Shown here piece by piece: positions 1 to 8,172 of a DNA stretch of 64,000 nt. The notes beneath the pieces are model-generated. The model was given only the letters and a program-made list of their open reading frames with translations, did no database searches and was not told the origin of the DNA. Numbering within the stretch: the stretch's first letter is position 1; each line of letters starts with the position of its first letter. Source of the stretch: Luteitalea sp. TBR-22. Its GTDB lineage: Bacteria > Acidobacteriota > Vicinamibacteria > Vicinamibacterales > Vicinamibacteraceae. A program made the translations under genes and the position numbers. Location of the stretch: positions 4,238,501 through 4,302,500 of the forward strand of contig NZ_AP024452.1 of assembly GCF_016865485.1 (NCBI RefSeq), read 5' to 3'.

Positions 1-406
1 GGTTCAGCAGCCGCGTGAGCCAGGTGACCTGCGGCAGCGCCGCCTCGTTGCGGATGCCGATCTCGAGCAGCGCCACGAGGTCGTCGGTGCGGAAATGCCC
101 GGCCATCCACGACTCGCCCACGCCGATGTCGCCCCGCGACGCGAACGCGTCGAAGAACGCCTCGTCGTCGATCCAGAGGGTCGCGTGAAGCGACGAGCCA
201 GGGTCGCCGCCGCCGTGGACCGTGCCGTCGGGCAGGTGGACCGTGAGGCGACCGACCGCCAGCGCCGGCAGGGCGGCGATGAGGCGGGCCTTGGCCAGGC
301 GCCCGATCAGGCCGGGCGAGGACGTCCGGCGCAGTCGCGCCTCCGGGACCGTCAGGGCGGCATCGAAGGAACCGAACCGGCTCTCGCCGTCGAAGTGTTC
401 ACTCAC
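1..406 (-). CDS. Cyclopropane-fatty-acyl-phospholipid synthase-type methyltransferase, N-terminal part only
   Basis: This is the first 135 codons of a SAM-dependent methyltransferase of the CFA synthase family, which adds a methyl/methylene group to the double bond of membrane phospholipid acyl chains. The visible part matches the family's N-terminal domain: the stretch GRLTVHLPDG, then a DDEAFFDAF segment and the diagnostic GDIGVGESWMAG followed by TDDLVALL. The SAM-binding Rossmann domain lies beyond the left edge. The start is a GTG at 406, 25 bp after the stop of the DUF1365 gene, so it is the third gene of a minus-strand operon with a DUF1365 and an FAD protein. Family assignment is confident; substrate is not. 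Confidence 0.85.
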   Translation of the reverse strand, partial: MSEHFDGESRFGSFDAALTVPEARLRRTSSPGLIGRLAKARLIAALPALAVGRLTVHLPDGTVHGGGDPGSSLHATLWIDDEAFFDAFASRGDIGVGESWMAGHFRTDDLVALLEIGIRNEAALPQVTWLTRLLN

Positions 407-431
407 GCGGAAGCGTCTCCAGGTCTGCGCG

Positions 432-1178
432 TCAGGGCTGCGTCTGGCGCGCGGCGTCCGGCGCGTACGCCGGCTTGTCGCGGAACGGCACGCCCTTCCA
501 CCAGAGGCGCAGGGCCTCCCAGTGGATGGCGGCAATCACCTGCGCGGTGACCAGCGGTTGGCGGGCCAGCAGCCCGGCCAGGGCGCCATCGGTGAGACGC
601 TTCCGGCGCAGCGCAAGTCTCGCCTCGAAGCGTCGATCCTCCCCTACCGTCAGGTCGATGCCGACTGTCAGGTCTTCGCCGGGCGCCTCGAGGGCGAACC
701 GGTACGTGCCGTCGAGGCCGAAGAACGGCGACACGTGGAACTCCTTCTTGTGCGTCGGGGCCTCCGACGGCAGCACGTACACGTGGCGCTCGCCATACGT
801 GTTGTTCACCTCGGCCACCACCGTCGCGAGACGGCCGTCCGGGTCGAAGCAGTAGAAGAAGCTGACCGGATTGAACACGTACCCGGCCACCCGGCAGTGG
901 GTGAGCAGCAGGACCCGGCCGCCGGGCCAGGCGTGGCCGCGCGACACCAGCGCGTGCTCGATGGCCGCCCGCAGCGGCCGGCCGTCGAGGTGATCGGCAT
1001 CGTGCAGGCCGACCAGCCGCCGGCGGTTGTATCCGAGCAACCGGTGCGTGCCATTGATCCGCCCGACCTCGTCGAGGTCGAACAGGTGCATGTAGGTGCC
1101 GTACTCGAAGGCGTGGCGGGGCGCCGAGCGGGCGTGCCAGACACGCCCGCGGTACAACCAGCCGATCGGCCGCGTCAC
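432..1178 (-). CDS. DUF1365 family protein
   Basis: 248-residue DUF1365 protein, recognisable by its N-terminal LYRGRVWHARSAPRHAF segment, the central NPVSFFYCF motif and VVAEVNNTYGERHVYVL. No transmembrane segment is obvious. The family's reaction is not firmly established; it is typically encoded beside FAD amine-oxidase-like proteins and CFA-type methyltransferases, as here, and has been linked to processing of unsaturated or methylated phospholipid acyl chains. The GTG start at 1178 overlaps the stop of the upstream FAD gene by 4 bp, implying translational coupling. A longer reading frame continues upstream in this phase but is antisense-free overlap with the FAD gene, so the GTG is preferred. 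Confidence 0.88.
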   Translation of the reverse strand: MTRPIGWLYRGRVWHARSAPRHAFEYGTYMHLFDLDEVGRINGTHRLLGYNRRRLVGLHDADHLDGRPLRAAIEHALVSRGHAWPGGRVLLLTHCRVAGYVFNPVSFFYCFDPDGRLATVVAEVNNTYGERHVYVLPSEAPTHKKEFHVSPFFGLDGTYRFALEAPGEDLTVGIDLTVGEDRRFEARLALRRKRLTDGALAGLLARQPLVTAQVIAAIHWEALRLWWKGVPFRDKPAYAPDAARQTQP

Positions 1179-2425
1179 AGCCGCGCCCCGAACCGCTCGG
1201 TGACGCGGAGCGCCGACACCAGGCCGTCCTCGTGGAAGCCGTAGCGCAGGTGGGCCCCGCAAAAGAAGGTGTGCCGCTCCCCGTTGATCGCCTCGACCCT
1301 GGCCTGCGCGGTCACCGCCGAGCGGTCGAGCACCGGGTGCGTGTAGTCCATCGCCGCGAGGATCTCGCCCCGCGGCTGCTCGCGCGGGTTCAGGGTGACG
1401 CAGTACTGCGTGTCGCCCGGCACGCCCTGCAGCCGGTTCAGGTGGTAGGTGAGCGAGACCGGGGCCGTGGCGTCGCGGCAGTCGTGGATGTCGCAGTTCC
1501 ACGAAGCCCAGGCGCGGCGCGTCCGCGGCAGGACGGACGCATCGGTGTGCAGGATCGTCCGGTTGGTCGAGTACCTGAAGGCGCCCAGCGCCTCCTGCTC
1601 GGCCGGCGACGCATCGGCCAGCAGGGCCAGCGCCGTGTCGGCGTGCGTCGCGATGATGACGCGGTCGAAGCGCTCCGTCGTGCCCATACCGGTTTCCACT
1701 TCGACGCCCGCCGGCAGCCGCACGATTCGCTGCACCGGGGTGGCCACATGGATGGGCCCCGACACGCGGGCGGCGATCGCCTCGACGTACGCCCGGCTGC
1801 CGCCGGTCACCGTGCGCCACGGCGGCGCCCCCGACGCGGCCAGCAGCCCGTGGTTCTCGTAGAACTGCAGGATCGTCCGGGCCGGCGCCTCCATCATGTC
1901 GGCGAACGAGGCCGACCAGATTGCGCCGCCCATGGGCAGGACGAAGTGCTGCGTCAGGTGCCGCGAGAAGCCTTCCCGGTGCAGGAACCCGCCCAGCGTC
2001 AGGTCGTATCCCTCGGCCGACTGCAGCAGCCGCCGCGACGCGCGGAAGTACCGCACGATCTCGACGAGCATCCGCATGTGCCGGGGATCGAGGACCCGCC
2101 AGCGCTGCGCCACCAGCGACGAGATCGACTGACTGGCGTACTCGAGCCCGCACCGACGGCACCGCACCCCGAAGCACATGTCGGTGGCGTGCGAGCCGAC
2201 GCCCAGTTGCCGCAGGAGCTCGATGAAGTTCGGGTACGTCCGCTCGTTGAACACCAGGAAGCCGGTGTCCAGCGGCACGAGCCCGCCGGGTCCGGGGATG
2301 GCGTGCGTGTGGGCGTGACCGCCGAGCCGTGGCTCACGCTCGAACAACGTGACGTGGTGCTGGCGGGACAGCACGTAGGCGGCCCCGAGGCCGGAGATGC
2401 CCGATCCGATGACGGCGATGCGCAC
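1175..2425 (-). CDS. FAD-dependent amine-oxidase-like oxidoreductase
   Basis: 416-residue flavoprotein with an N-terminal dinucleotide-binding fingerprint (AVIGSGISGLGAAYVLS, then a FEREPRLGGHAHTH segment) typical of the NAD(P)-binding/amine oxidase superfamily close to phytoene-desaturase-like proteins. It is the first gene of the operon with DUF1365 and the CFA-type methyltransferase, and this trio suggests modification of phospholipid acyl chains, for example oxidation of a methylated chain. The GTG at 2425 places the Rossmann motif right at the N-terminus and leaves 79 bp to the divergent peptidase gene; longer in-frame extensions would run into that gene's control region. Confidence 0.88.
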   Translation of the reverse strand: MRIAVIGSGISGLGAAYVLSRQHHVTLFEREPRLGGHAHTHAIPGPGGLVPLDTGFLVFNERTYPNFIELLRQLGVGSHATDMCFGVRCRRCGLEYASQSISSLVAQRWRVLDPRHMRMLVEIVRYFRASRRLLQSAEGYDLTLGGFLHREGFSRHLTQHFVLPMGGAIWSASFADMMEAPARTILQFYENHGLLAASGAPPWRTVTGGSRAYVEAIAARVSGPIHVATPVQRIVRLPAGVEVETGMGTTERFDRVIIATHADTALALLADASPAEQEALGAFRYSTNRTILHTDASVLPRTRRAWASWNCDIHDCRDATAPVSLTYHLNRLQGVPGDTQYCVTLNPREQPRGEILAAMDYTHPVLDRSAVTAQARVEAINGERHTFFCGAHLRYGFHEDGLVSALRVTERFGARL

Positions 2426-2504
2426 GAGTGAGGGGGGCGCCCTGCGAGGCGCGGCCGGCCACAGTCTACGACGCCTGCGGCACGCTCCCCGATACAATCG
2501 GTGC

Positions 2505-4166
2505 GTGTCTCGCTCCGCCCGCCTGCTGCCGCTTGCGACACTGGTCCTCGTGGCCACGGTCGCCGACTCCCGGCTGCCTGCCCAGACCGCGCCGCAGCCG
2601 GCCAGGACCACCCAGGCCTCGCCCCGGGCGCCGAAGCCGCCGAAGGGCCCCGCCGGGGCCGACGCCATCACCGACCTGGGGTTGCGCGCCCACCTCGGCT
2701 TCATCGCCTCGGACGCCCTCGAGGGCCGCAAGGCGCCGTCGCGCGGGCTCGACGCCGCCGCAGCCTATCTCGTCGCGCAGCTCACGCGCCTCGGGCTGAA
2801 GCCGGCCGGCGACGCCGGCTCGTACCTGCAGGCCATTGCCCTCACGCGGCGGACGGTGCGGCTCGACAAGACCGTGCTGGCCGTCGGATCGAAGACGCTC
2901 GCGTACGGCGACGACTTCCTGCCGGGCAGCGCACCCGGCGCGGTCGAAGCAGGCGTGGTGTACGTGGGCAACGGCTCGGTGATCAAGTCGCGCGGCGTGG
3001 ATCCCTACAAGGGCGTCGACGTCACCGGCAAGATCGTCGTCACGCACATGGGCCTGCCCTCCGGCTTCGCCCGTGGCGACCTGAAAGGCCCGCAAGGCGA
3101 GGATTGGGCCCTGCCGGAGGCCGCCGCGCGGGCCCGTGGCGCCGTCGGCGTGCTCTACCTGCCCGACTACGCGACGCTGGCCCGCTGGGCCGACACGCGC
3201 GACGCCCGCCACTCCGGCGGGTCGGTCTCGGTGGACGCCTTCACGAAGGACACGCGGCTGCTGCCGTCGGCAACCCTGTCGGCCAGCGGCGTCGGCCTCC
3301 TGTTCTCCGGCCAGAAGGTCGGCGCCCAGGAGGCCTTCCAGCGCGCGCTGCGTCGAGAACCGGCCGAGCCGTTCGTGTTGAGCGGCGTCACCGTGCGACT
3401 CGATGTGCCGACCACCGACGAGGCCCTGACCACCAACAACGTCGTCGCGGTGCTCGAAGGCAGCGACCCGGCGCTCGCCGGTGAGTACGTCGCGCTGGGT
3501 GCGCACTACGACCACCTGGGCACGGCGCCCAGGCCCGACGCCGCAGGCGACACCATCTACAACGGCGCCGACGATGACGGGTCGGGAACGGTGGGCCTGC
3601 TCGCCATCGCCGAGGCATTCGCCACCACCAGGCCGCGCCCGAAGCGCTCGCTGCTCTTCGTGTGGCACACGGGCGAGGAGTCGGGCCTCTGGGGCTCGCG
3701 CTACTTCACCGAACACCCCACCATCCCGCTCGACCGCGTCGTCGCGCAACTGAACATCGACATGATCGGCCGCGGGCGGCCCATCGGATCGCCGCGCGCC
3801 AGCAACCCCCTGGCGCTCACCGAGCTCGACAGCGTGTACGTCGTGGGCTCGAAGCGGTTGTCGACCGAGCTCGGGAGCCTCGTCGAACGCGTCAACGCCG
3901 GGTACCACGGCTTGCGCCTCGACTACACGCTCGACGCGCCGAACGACCCGGCCAACATCTACCAGCGCAGCGACCACTACCAGTACGCCAAGCACGGCAT
4001 CCCGATCGCGTTCTTCTTCACGGGCGTGCACGAGGACTACCACGGGCTCGACGACGAGATCGACGAGATCGACTTCCCGAAGCTGCGACGCATCTCGCAG
4101 ACGGTGTACGGCATCGCCCGCGAGCTCGCCACCCGCCGCGATCGCCCGAAGGTGGACGCGCGATGA
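2505..4166 (+). CDS. Secreted M28-family zinc aminopeptidase with PA domain
   Basis: 553-residue exported metallopeptidase. A hydrophobic signal (LLPLATLVLVATVADS) follows the GTG start. The central part (about residues 110-310) reads as a PA (protease-associated) domain inserted before the peptidase core. The M28 co-catalytic zinc site is intact: GAHYDHLG (His near 332), NGADDDGSG (Asp near 355), HTGEESGLWGS (Glu near 390), NIDMIGRG (Asp near 419) and a late histidine near 491 or in VHEDYHGLDD. Such enzymes release N-terminal amino acids from peptides in the periplasm or outside the cell. The stop overlaps the following VOC gene by 4 bp. Upstream in-frame starts overlap the divergent FAD gene and were not used. 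Confidence 0.93.
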   Translation: MSRSARLLPLATLVLVATVADSRLPAQTAPQPARTTQASPRAPKPPKGPAGADAITDLGLRAHLGFIASDALEGRKAPSRGLDAAAAYLVAQLTRLGLKPAGDAGSYLQAIALTRRTVRLDKTVLAVGSKTLAYGDDFLPGSAPGAVEAGVVYVGNGSVIKSRGVDPYKGVDVTGKIVVTHMGLPSGFARGDLKGPQGEDWALPEAAARARGAVGVLYLPDYATLARWADTRDARHSGGSVSVDAFTKDTRLLPSATLSASGVGLLFSGQKVGAQEAFQRALRREPAEPFVLSGVTVRLDVPTTDEALTTNNVVAVLEGSDPALAGEYVALGAHYDHLGTAPRPDAAGDTIYNGADDDGSGTVGLLAIAEAFATTRPRPKRSLLFVWHTGEESGLWGSRYFTEHPTIPLDRVVAQLNIDMIGRGRPIGSPRASNPLALTELDSVYVVGSKRLSTELGSLVERVNAGYHGLRLDYTLDAPNDPANIYQRSDHYQYAKHGIPIAFFFTGVHEDYHGLDDEIDEIDFPKLRRISQTVYGIARELATRRDRPKVDAR

Positions 4167-5119
4167 TTCCTGGATTGCTCGGCCTGCATCACGTGACGGC
4201 GACCGTCGACCAGGCGCAGCCGGACCTCGACTTCTGCCTCGGCGTCCTGGGGCTGCGGCTGGTCAAGCAGACGGTCAATTTCGACAACCACCGGGTCTTC
4301 CACTTCTATTACGGCGACCGGCGCGGCGCGCCCGGCACCATCTGGACCACGTTCCCCTATCACGGCCAGGGCGTGCGGGTCGGGACCATCGGCGCGGGGC
4401 AGGTGGTGTCGACGGCCTTCTCGGTGCCGGTCGCCTCGCTGCCATGGTGGCAGGACCGACTCGCGGCGGCCGGTGTCGCGCTGCTCGCCACGGACGCGCG
4501 CCCCGACGATGCGCCGCGCCTGCGCCTGCACGACCCGTCCGGCCTGGTGATGGAACTGGTGGGCAGCGAGCAGGACGAGCGCGCGCCGTGGACCAACGGC
4601 GGCGTCGGTGAGGAACAGGCGATCCGGGGCCTGCACTCGGTCGCCCTGCACGTGCACGACGCAGGACCGACGCTGGACTTCCTGCACGAGGTCCTCGGGT
4701 GCACCGTGCATCACGGTGACGGCGACGCGGCGGTGGTGGACGTGGGCCGCGGCGGCCCGGGCGCGCGTCTCGAGGTGCGGAGCGGTGGGGGCGTGCCGCG
4801 CGGGATCAACGGCATCGGCACCGTGCACCACGTGGCGCTCGCCATCGGGAGCGAGGACGAGCAGGCCGCCCTGCGCGAGGCGCTCGTGCTCCTCGGCGTC
4901 GAGGTGACGCCGGTCAGGGACCGGCAGTACTTCCGATCGATCTACTTCCGGGAACCCGGAGGCGTGCTGATCGAGGTGGCCACGGTCGACCCGGGCTTCA
5001 CGTGGGACGAGCCCCTCGACGCCCTCGGCACGTCGCTCCGGCTGCCGTCATGGCAGGAGGCGGATCGGGCCGCAATCGCCGCTGGCCTGCCGCCCATCCG
5101 CGTGTCCCCGGCGCGCTGA
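4163..5119 (+). CDS. Two-domain VOC protein, ring-cleaving dioxygenase family
   Basis: 318 residues forming two glyoxalase/bleomycin-resistance (VOC) halves, like the MhqO/MhqA/PcpA group of extradiol hydroquinone dioxygenases. Each half begins with a metal-ligand type segment (GLHHVTAT at residue 7 and GTVHHVALAI near residue 220) and the second half ends with the LIEVATVDPGF segment holding the expected glutamate ligand. Homologues use Fe(II) or Mn(II) to open quinol rings and are often part of quinone or thiol-stress defence. It overlaps the upstream peptidase by ATGA, so the two are co-transcribed. The family is clear; the actual ring substrate cannot be read from the sequence. Confidence 0.88.
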   Translation: MIPGLLGLHHVTATVDQAQPDLDFCLGVLGLRLVKQTVNFDNHRVFHFYYGDRRGAPGTIWTTFPYHGQGVRVGTIGAGQVVSTAFSVPVASLPWWQDRLAAAGVALLATDARPDDAPRLRLHDPSGLVMELVGSEQDERAPWTNGGVGEEQAIRGLHSVALHVHDAGPTLDFLHEVLGCTVHHGDGDAAVVDVGRGGPGARLEVRSGGGVPRGINGIGTVHHVALAIGSEDEQAALREALVLLGVEVTPVRDRQYFRSIYFREPGGVLIEVATVDPGFTWDEPLDALGTSLRLPSWQEADRAAIAAGLPPIRVSPAR

Positions 5120-5178
5120 TCGGCCCCCAGCCACGCCCCGCCGGGGTGCCAGGCCGACGGTGACCCGCGCGGCGTGCC

Positions 5179-5212
5179 TTGACAGCCAGGTGTACTAGTC
5201 GTACTAATACAC
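5179..5212 (+). promoter_or_regulatory. Promoter with overlapping 23-bp palindromic operator for the GntR operon
   Basis: A perfect -35 box TTGACA (5179-5184) is followed after 17 bp by TACTAA (5202-5207), a fair -10 box. From 5190 to 5212 lies an imperfect palindrome with arms GTGTA / TACAC and inner arms TAGT / ACTA around a 3-nt centre, covering the -10 box. This is the layout of YtrA-subfamily GntR operators, so self-repression is likely. The expected transcription start falls on or within 2 nt of the GTG start codon at 5215, so the mRNA may be leaderless. Confidence 0.75.
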
Positions 5213-5214
5213 TT

Positions 5215-5619
5215 GTGTTGCCGTTCCGCATCGAGCTCGTGCCCGGCGTGCCGGTCTACGAGCAGCTCGTCGCCGCCGTCACGCGGGCCATCGTCTCGGG
5301 GGATCTCGCCCCCGGCGATGCGTTCCCGTCGGTGCGGGCGCTGAGCCAGGCGCTGCGGATCAACCCCAACACCGCGCAGAAGGCGGTGGCGCAACTCACC
5401 ACCCTGGGGCTGCTGCAGGTGCATCCCGGCGTCGGCACGCGCGTCGCGCAGCCGCCGCCGGCGCCCCGCGCGGCCAGCACTCGCGAACTCCGGCCCGCCG
5501 CTGCCGACCTCGTGCTCGAGGCGCGGCGACGCGGTCTCTCCCTCCCGGACCTGCAGGACCTGCTCGAGGCGGAGTGGCAGCGCCTCGAGCCTTCTCGACG
5601 AGGCACTCGCCGTGACTGA
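5215..5619 (+). CDS. GntR-family (YtrA subfamily) transcriptional regulator
   Basis: 134 residues: a winged helix-turn-helix (about residues 10-75) with the GntR signature VPVYEQLV, LAPGDAFPSVRALSQ and INPNTAQKAVAQL, followed by a short C-terminal tail instead of a large ligand-binding domain. That size and the linked ABC transporter are typical of the YtrA subfamily, which represses its own operon until an inducing (often cell-envelope-active) compound appears. GTG at 5215 is chosen because it sits directly behind the promoter/operator and just before the domain; TTG at 5218 is possible. Its 3' end overlaps the ATPase gene by 8 bp. Confidence 0.9.
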   Translation: MLPFRIELVPGVPVYEQLVAAVTRAIVSGDLAPGDAFPSVRALSQALRINPNTAQKAVAQLTTLGLLQVHPGVGTRVAQPPPAPRAASTRELRPAAADLVLEARRRGLSLPDLQDLLEAEWQRLEPSRRGTRRD

Positions 5620-6532
5620 TCCGGTCGTCACCCACGCCCTCGGCAAGACGTTCGGGAAACGCACCGCGCTGCACGACGTGTCGCTGCGCGTGCCGGCCGG
5701 CCAGGCAGTCGGCCTCATCGGCGCCAACGGCGCCGGCAAGTCGACGCTGCTCAAGGTGCTGGTCAACCTCCAGCTGCCCTCGTCCGGGCGCGCCGAGGTC
5801 CTCGGACAGGACTCGAGGAAGCTCGAGGCGACGGTGTTCGAGCGCGTCGGCTACATGGCCGAGGGACAGCACCTGCCTGCCGTGCAGACGGTTGCCGACC
5901 TGCTCGCCTACTGCCGCCCGTTCTACACCCGGTGGGACGACGCCCTGGCGACGCGCCTGTTGCGGACGCTGGACCTGTCGCCATCGACCGGGCTGCCGCG
6001 CGGCTCCCGTGGCGAGCGGATGAAGGCCGCGCTGGTCGCGACCCTCGCGTTCCATCCCGAGGTGCTCATCCTCGACGAGCCGCTCGAGGGCCTCGATCCG
6101 CTCACGCGCGAACAGGTGGTGGACGGCCTGCTCGAACTGGTGAGCGCCGAGGGCACCACGGTATTGCTCGCATCGCACGACCTCGACGTGCTCGAGCGCC
6201 TGCTCGACCAGGTGGCGATGCTGCACGACGGCGGGCTCGTGTTCCAGGAACCGCTGGAGGCGCTGCAGGCCCGCTACCGGCTCGTCGAAGTGACGGGCGC
6301 CGGCGCGACGCCCGGCCTGCCGTTGCCTGCGGGGTGCATCGACGGCCGCGAGATCGCCGGCGGCGTGCGCTTCCTGGCCACCGACTTCGAGGGCGACCAC
6401 GTGCCGGAGGGACTGCGGCAGGCATTCCCGGGCGCGCGCATCCACGTCACGCGACCGGCCCTGCGCGAGGCCTTCGTCGCGCACGCCCGCGCGCTGCGCC
6501 ACGACCGCGACACGAACCGGGGTGCGGCATGA
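5612..6532 (+). CDS. ABC transporter ATP-binding protein
   Basis: 306-residue ABC ATPase. Walker A is GANGAGKST (about residue 37), Walker B is EVLILDEPLEGLDP, and the switch histidine is in LLASHDLDVLE. The signature motif is eroded: GSRGERMKAAL stands where LSGGQ is usual, as in several GntR-linked YtrB-like exporters. A C-terminal extension of about 80 residues resembles the regulatory tail of antibiotic-export ATPases. It starts at GTG 5612 inside the end of the GntR gene and its stop overlaps the next gene by 4 bp, so the whole GntR-ATPase-membrane cluster is one transcript. It should energise the two following membrane proteins. Confidence 0.92.
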   Translation: MTDPVVTHALGKTFGKRTALHDVSLRVPAGQAVGLIGANGAGKSTLLKVLVNLQLPSSGRAEVLGQDSRKLEATVFERVGYMAEGQHLPAVQTVADLLAYCRPFYTRWDDALATRLLRTLDLSPSTGLPRGSRGERMKAALVATLAFHPEVLILDEPLEGLDPLTREQVVDGLLELVSAEGTTVLLASHDLDVLERLLDQVAMLHDGGLVFQEPLEALQARYRLVEVTGAGATPGLPLPAGCIDGREIAGGVRFLATDFEGDHVPEGLRQAFPGARIHVTRPALREAFVAHARALRHDRDTNRGAA

Positions 6533-8172
6533 GCCACGTGTGGCATCTCGTGACGCACGACCTGCAGGCGCATCGCGGGATCCTGCTCGCGTGGCTGGCC
6601 ACCGTGATTGCCCTGCCGCTCGTCGCATGCCTGCCGTGGTCGGATCAACGGACCACCGGGTTCGGCGTGGCTGCGGCAATCGGCCTCCAGGCGGCACGCG
6701 TCCTGCTCGGCATGGCGGCCATCGCGTCGATCGTGCAGGCGGACAGCCCGATCGACGATCGTTCGTTCTGGCGGACGCGGCCGATCACCGCACGCACGCT
6801 GGCGCGCGCCCATCTGGCCACCGTGGTGGGGCTCTTTGTCGGCATCCCGATGCTCGTCGTCCTGGCCACGGGCATCGTGGTGGGCCTGCCGATGGCGCAG
6901 TGGCCGTCGGTGCTGGCCCAGGTGGCCATCACCGAACTGGCGTGTGCCGGTCTCTCGCTGCTGGTCGCGACGCGAACACGGGGACTCGCGCCGTTCCTCA
7001 TCTGGATCGTGCTCGCGGTCCTCATCGCCTTCACGCTGCCGCTCGGCGTCCATGAAGTGGGCCGCCTGCTCTTCGGGCGCGAACTCCTTCGGACTACGGA
7101 CACGTGGCTGGTGCTGCGGGTCTGGACCCTCGTCGGAGCGCTGGCCCTGCCTGCGCTCTTCCTCGTGGCGATGGCCGGACCGCGACGGCAGCGGTGGCTG
7201 CTGGCCGGCGTGCTGGCAGTGGCGGCGCTCTCGACAGGCGTGTGGTTCATCCCCGGACTGCGACGCACGCCGCCCATTCCGACGGACGCAGGCCTGTCGC
7301 CGACACCGCGGACGATCCGTGCCATCGACGTCCCCGGGCCGCCGGGAGGCGTCGCCCTCGTGCTCGATGTGGGGCCTGTCTCGACCGAACTCCGCGACAC
7401 GTGGCTGGTGTCCAGATTCCAGGGGCGCCTGACCATCGACGGCATCGTGCGTCCGGTAGATGAATTCGCCGAGACGAGACGATTCACCCGAGGGCAAGGC
7501 CGCCTGGGCGACCCCGGCATCACACCGCCGGGCGTGGCCAGGATCCTCACCGTCTTCGACGTCGACACGCACAGGAGACTGACCGGGACCCGCGTGCGCC
7601 TCGACGCCGGGGTGACCGCCACCGTGGTGCGGCGCATCACGGAAGGTTCGGCCCGGCTGACCCCAGGCGCAACCATCCTCACGAGCCACTCGCGGCTCAC
7701 GCTGCAGGAGGTGACAGAGCTGGGCCTGACGGCGGAGGGACGACCGGCGCTCACGGTCCGCGGCCTCGAGGTCGGCCTCGAACCCGGCGCGCTGCTCATG
7801 CACCAGCACGTGTACATGCTCCGCGACCGCTCGACCGGGTGCGAAGTGGGCCTTGCGCAGTCCTCGCCGGAGGGGACTCGCAGCATCACCAACGCGGCAC
7901 GCCTGCCGACACTGGTGCGTCCGTTCAGCGCGGACCGCGTCGTCATGCGCGTATCGCACGCCCCGCGCTGCGAGTTCGACGCCGCGCGTGCCGACATCGC
8001 GATGCGCACGTACGAGTACCTGCAGGTGCCTCAGGGGTGGTTCTCGCTCGACTTCACCGTGCCCCCGACCGGCGGCACGTACACGCCGACACCGTCGGCA
8101 GGGCCGCCGCGCGCCCACCTCCCGGCCGCGGCGCGACGCGAGGACGGCGGCTGGAGCGGAGGTCCGGCATGA
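6529..8172 (+). CDS. Membrane subunit of the GntR-linked ABC exporter, copy 1
   Basis: 547 residues. The N-terminal half carries several transmembrane segments (for example residues 15-35, 40-65, 95-120, 125-150, 160-185 and around 215-260); the C-terminal half (from about residue 270) is mostly polar and beta-rich and probably extracytoplasmic. It has no close textbook family but its place behind the ATPase and its topology make it the permease partner. The next gene is a paralogue: both begin with almost the same sequence (WHLV, then HDLQAHRGILLAWLATVIA) and share the PRRQR motif after the last helix. ATGA overlaps join it to both neighbours. Confidence 0.75.
   Translation: MSHVWHLVTHDLQAHRGILLAWLATVIALPLVACLPWSDQRTTGFGVAAAIGLQAARVLLGMAAIASIVQADSPIDDRSFWRTRPITARTLARAHLATVVGLFVGIPMLVVLATGIVVGLPMAQWPSVLAQVAITELACAGLSLLVATRTRGLAPFLIWIVLAVLIAFTLPLGVHEVGRLLFGRELLRTTDTWLVLRVWTLVGALALPALFLVAMAGPRRQRWLLAGVLAVAALSTGVWFIPGLRRTPPIPTDAGLSPTPRTIRAIDVPGPPGGVALVLDVGPVSTELRDTWLVSRFQGRLTIDGIVRPVDEFAETRRFTRGQGRLGDPGITPPGVARILTVFDVDTHRRLTGTRVRLDAGVTATVVRRITEGSARLTPGATILTSHSRLTLQEVTELGLTAEGRPALTVRGLEVGLEPGALLMHQHVYMLRDRSTGCEVGLAQSSPEGTRSITNAARLPTLVRPFSADRVVMRVSHAPRCEFDAARADIAMRTYEYLQVPQGWFSLDFTVPPTGGTYTPTPSAGPPRAHLPAAARREDGGWSGGPA

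Noticed and set aside
432-2177. A 581-codon fusion of DUF1365 with upstream sequence
   Set aside because: The upstream part is the FAD gene read in another frame; DUF1365 starts at the GTG at 1178.
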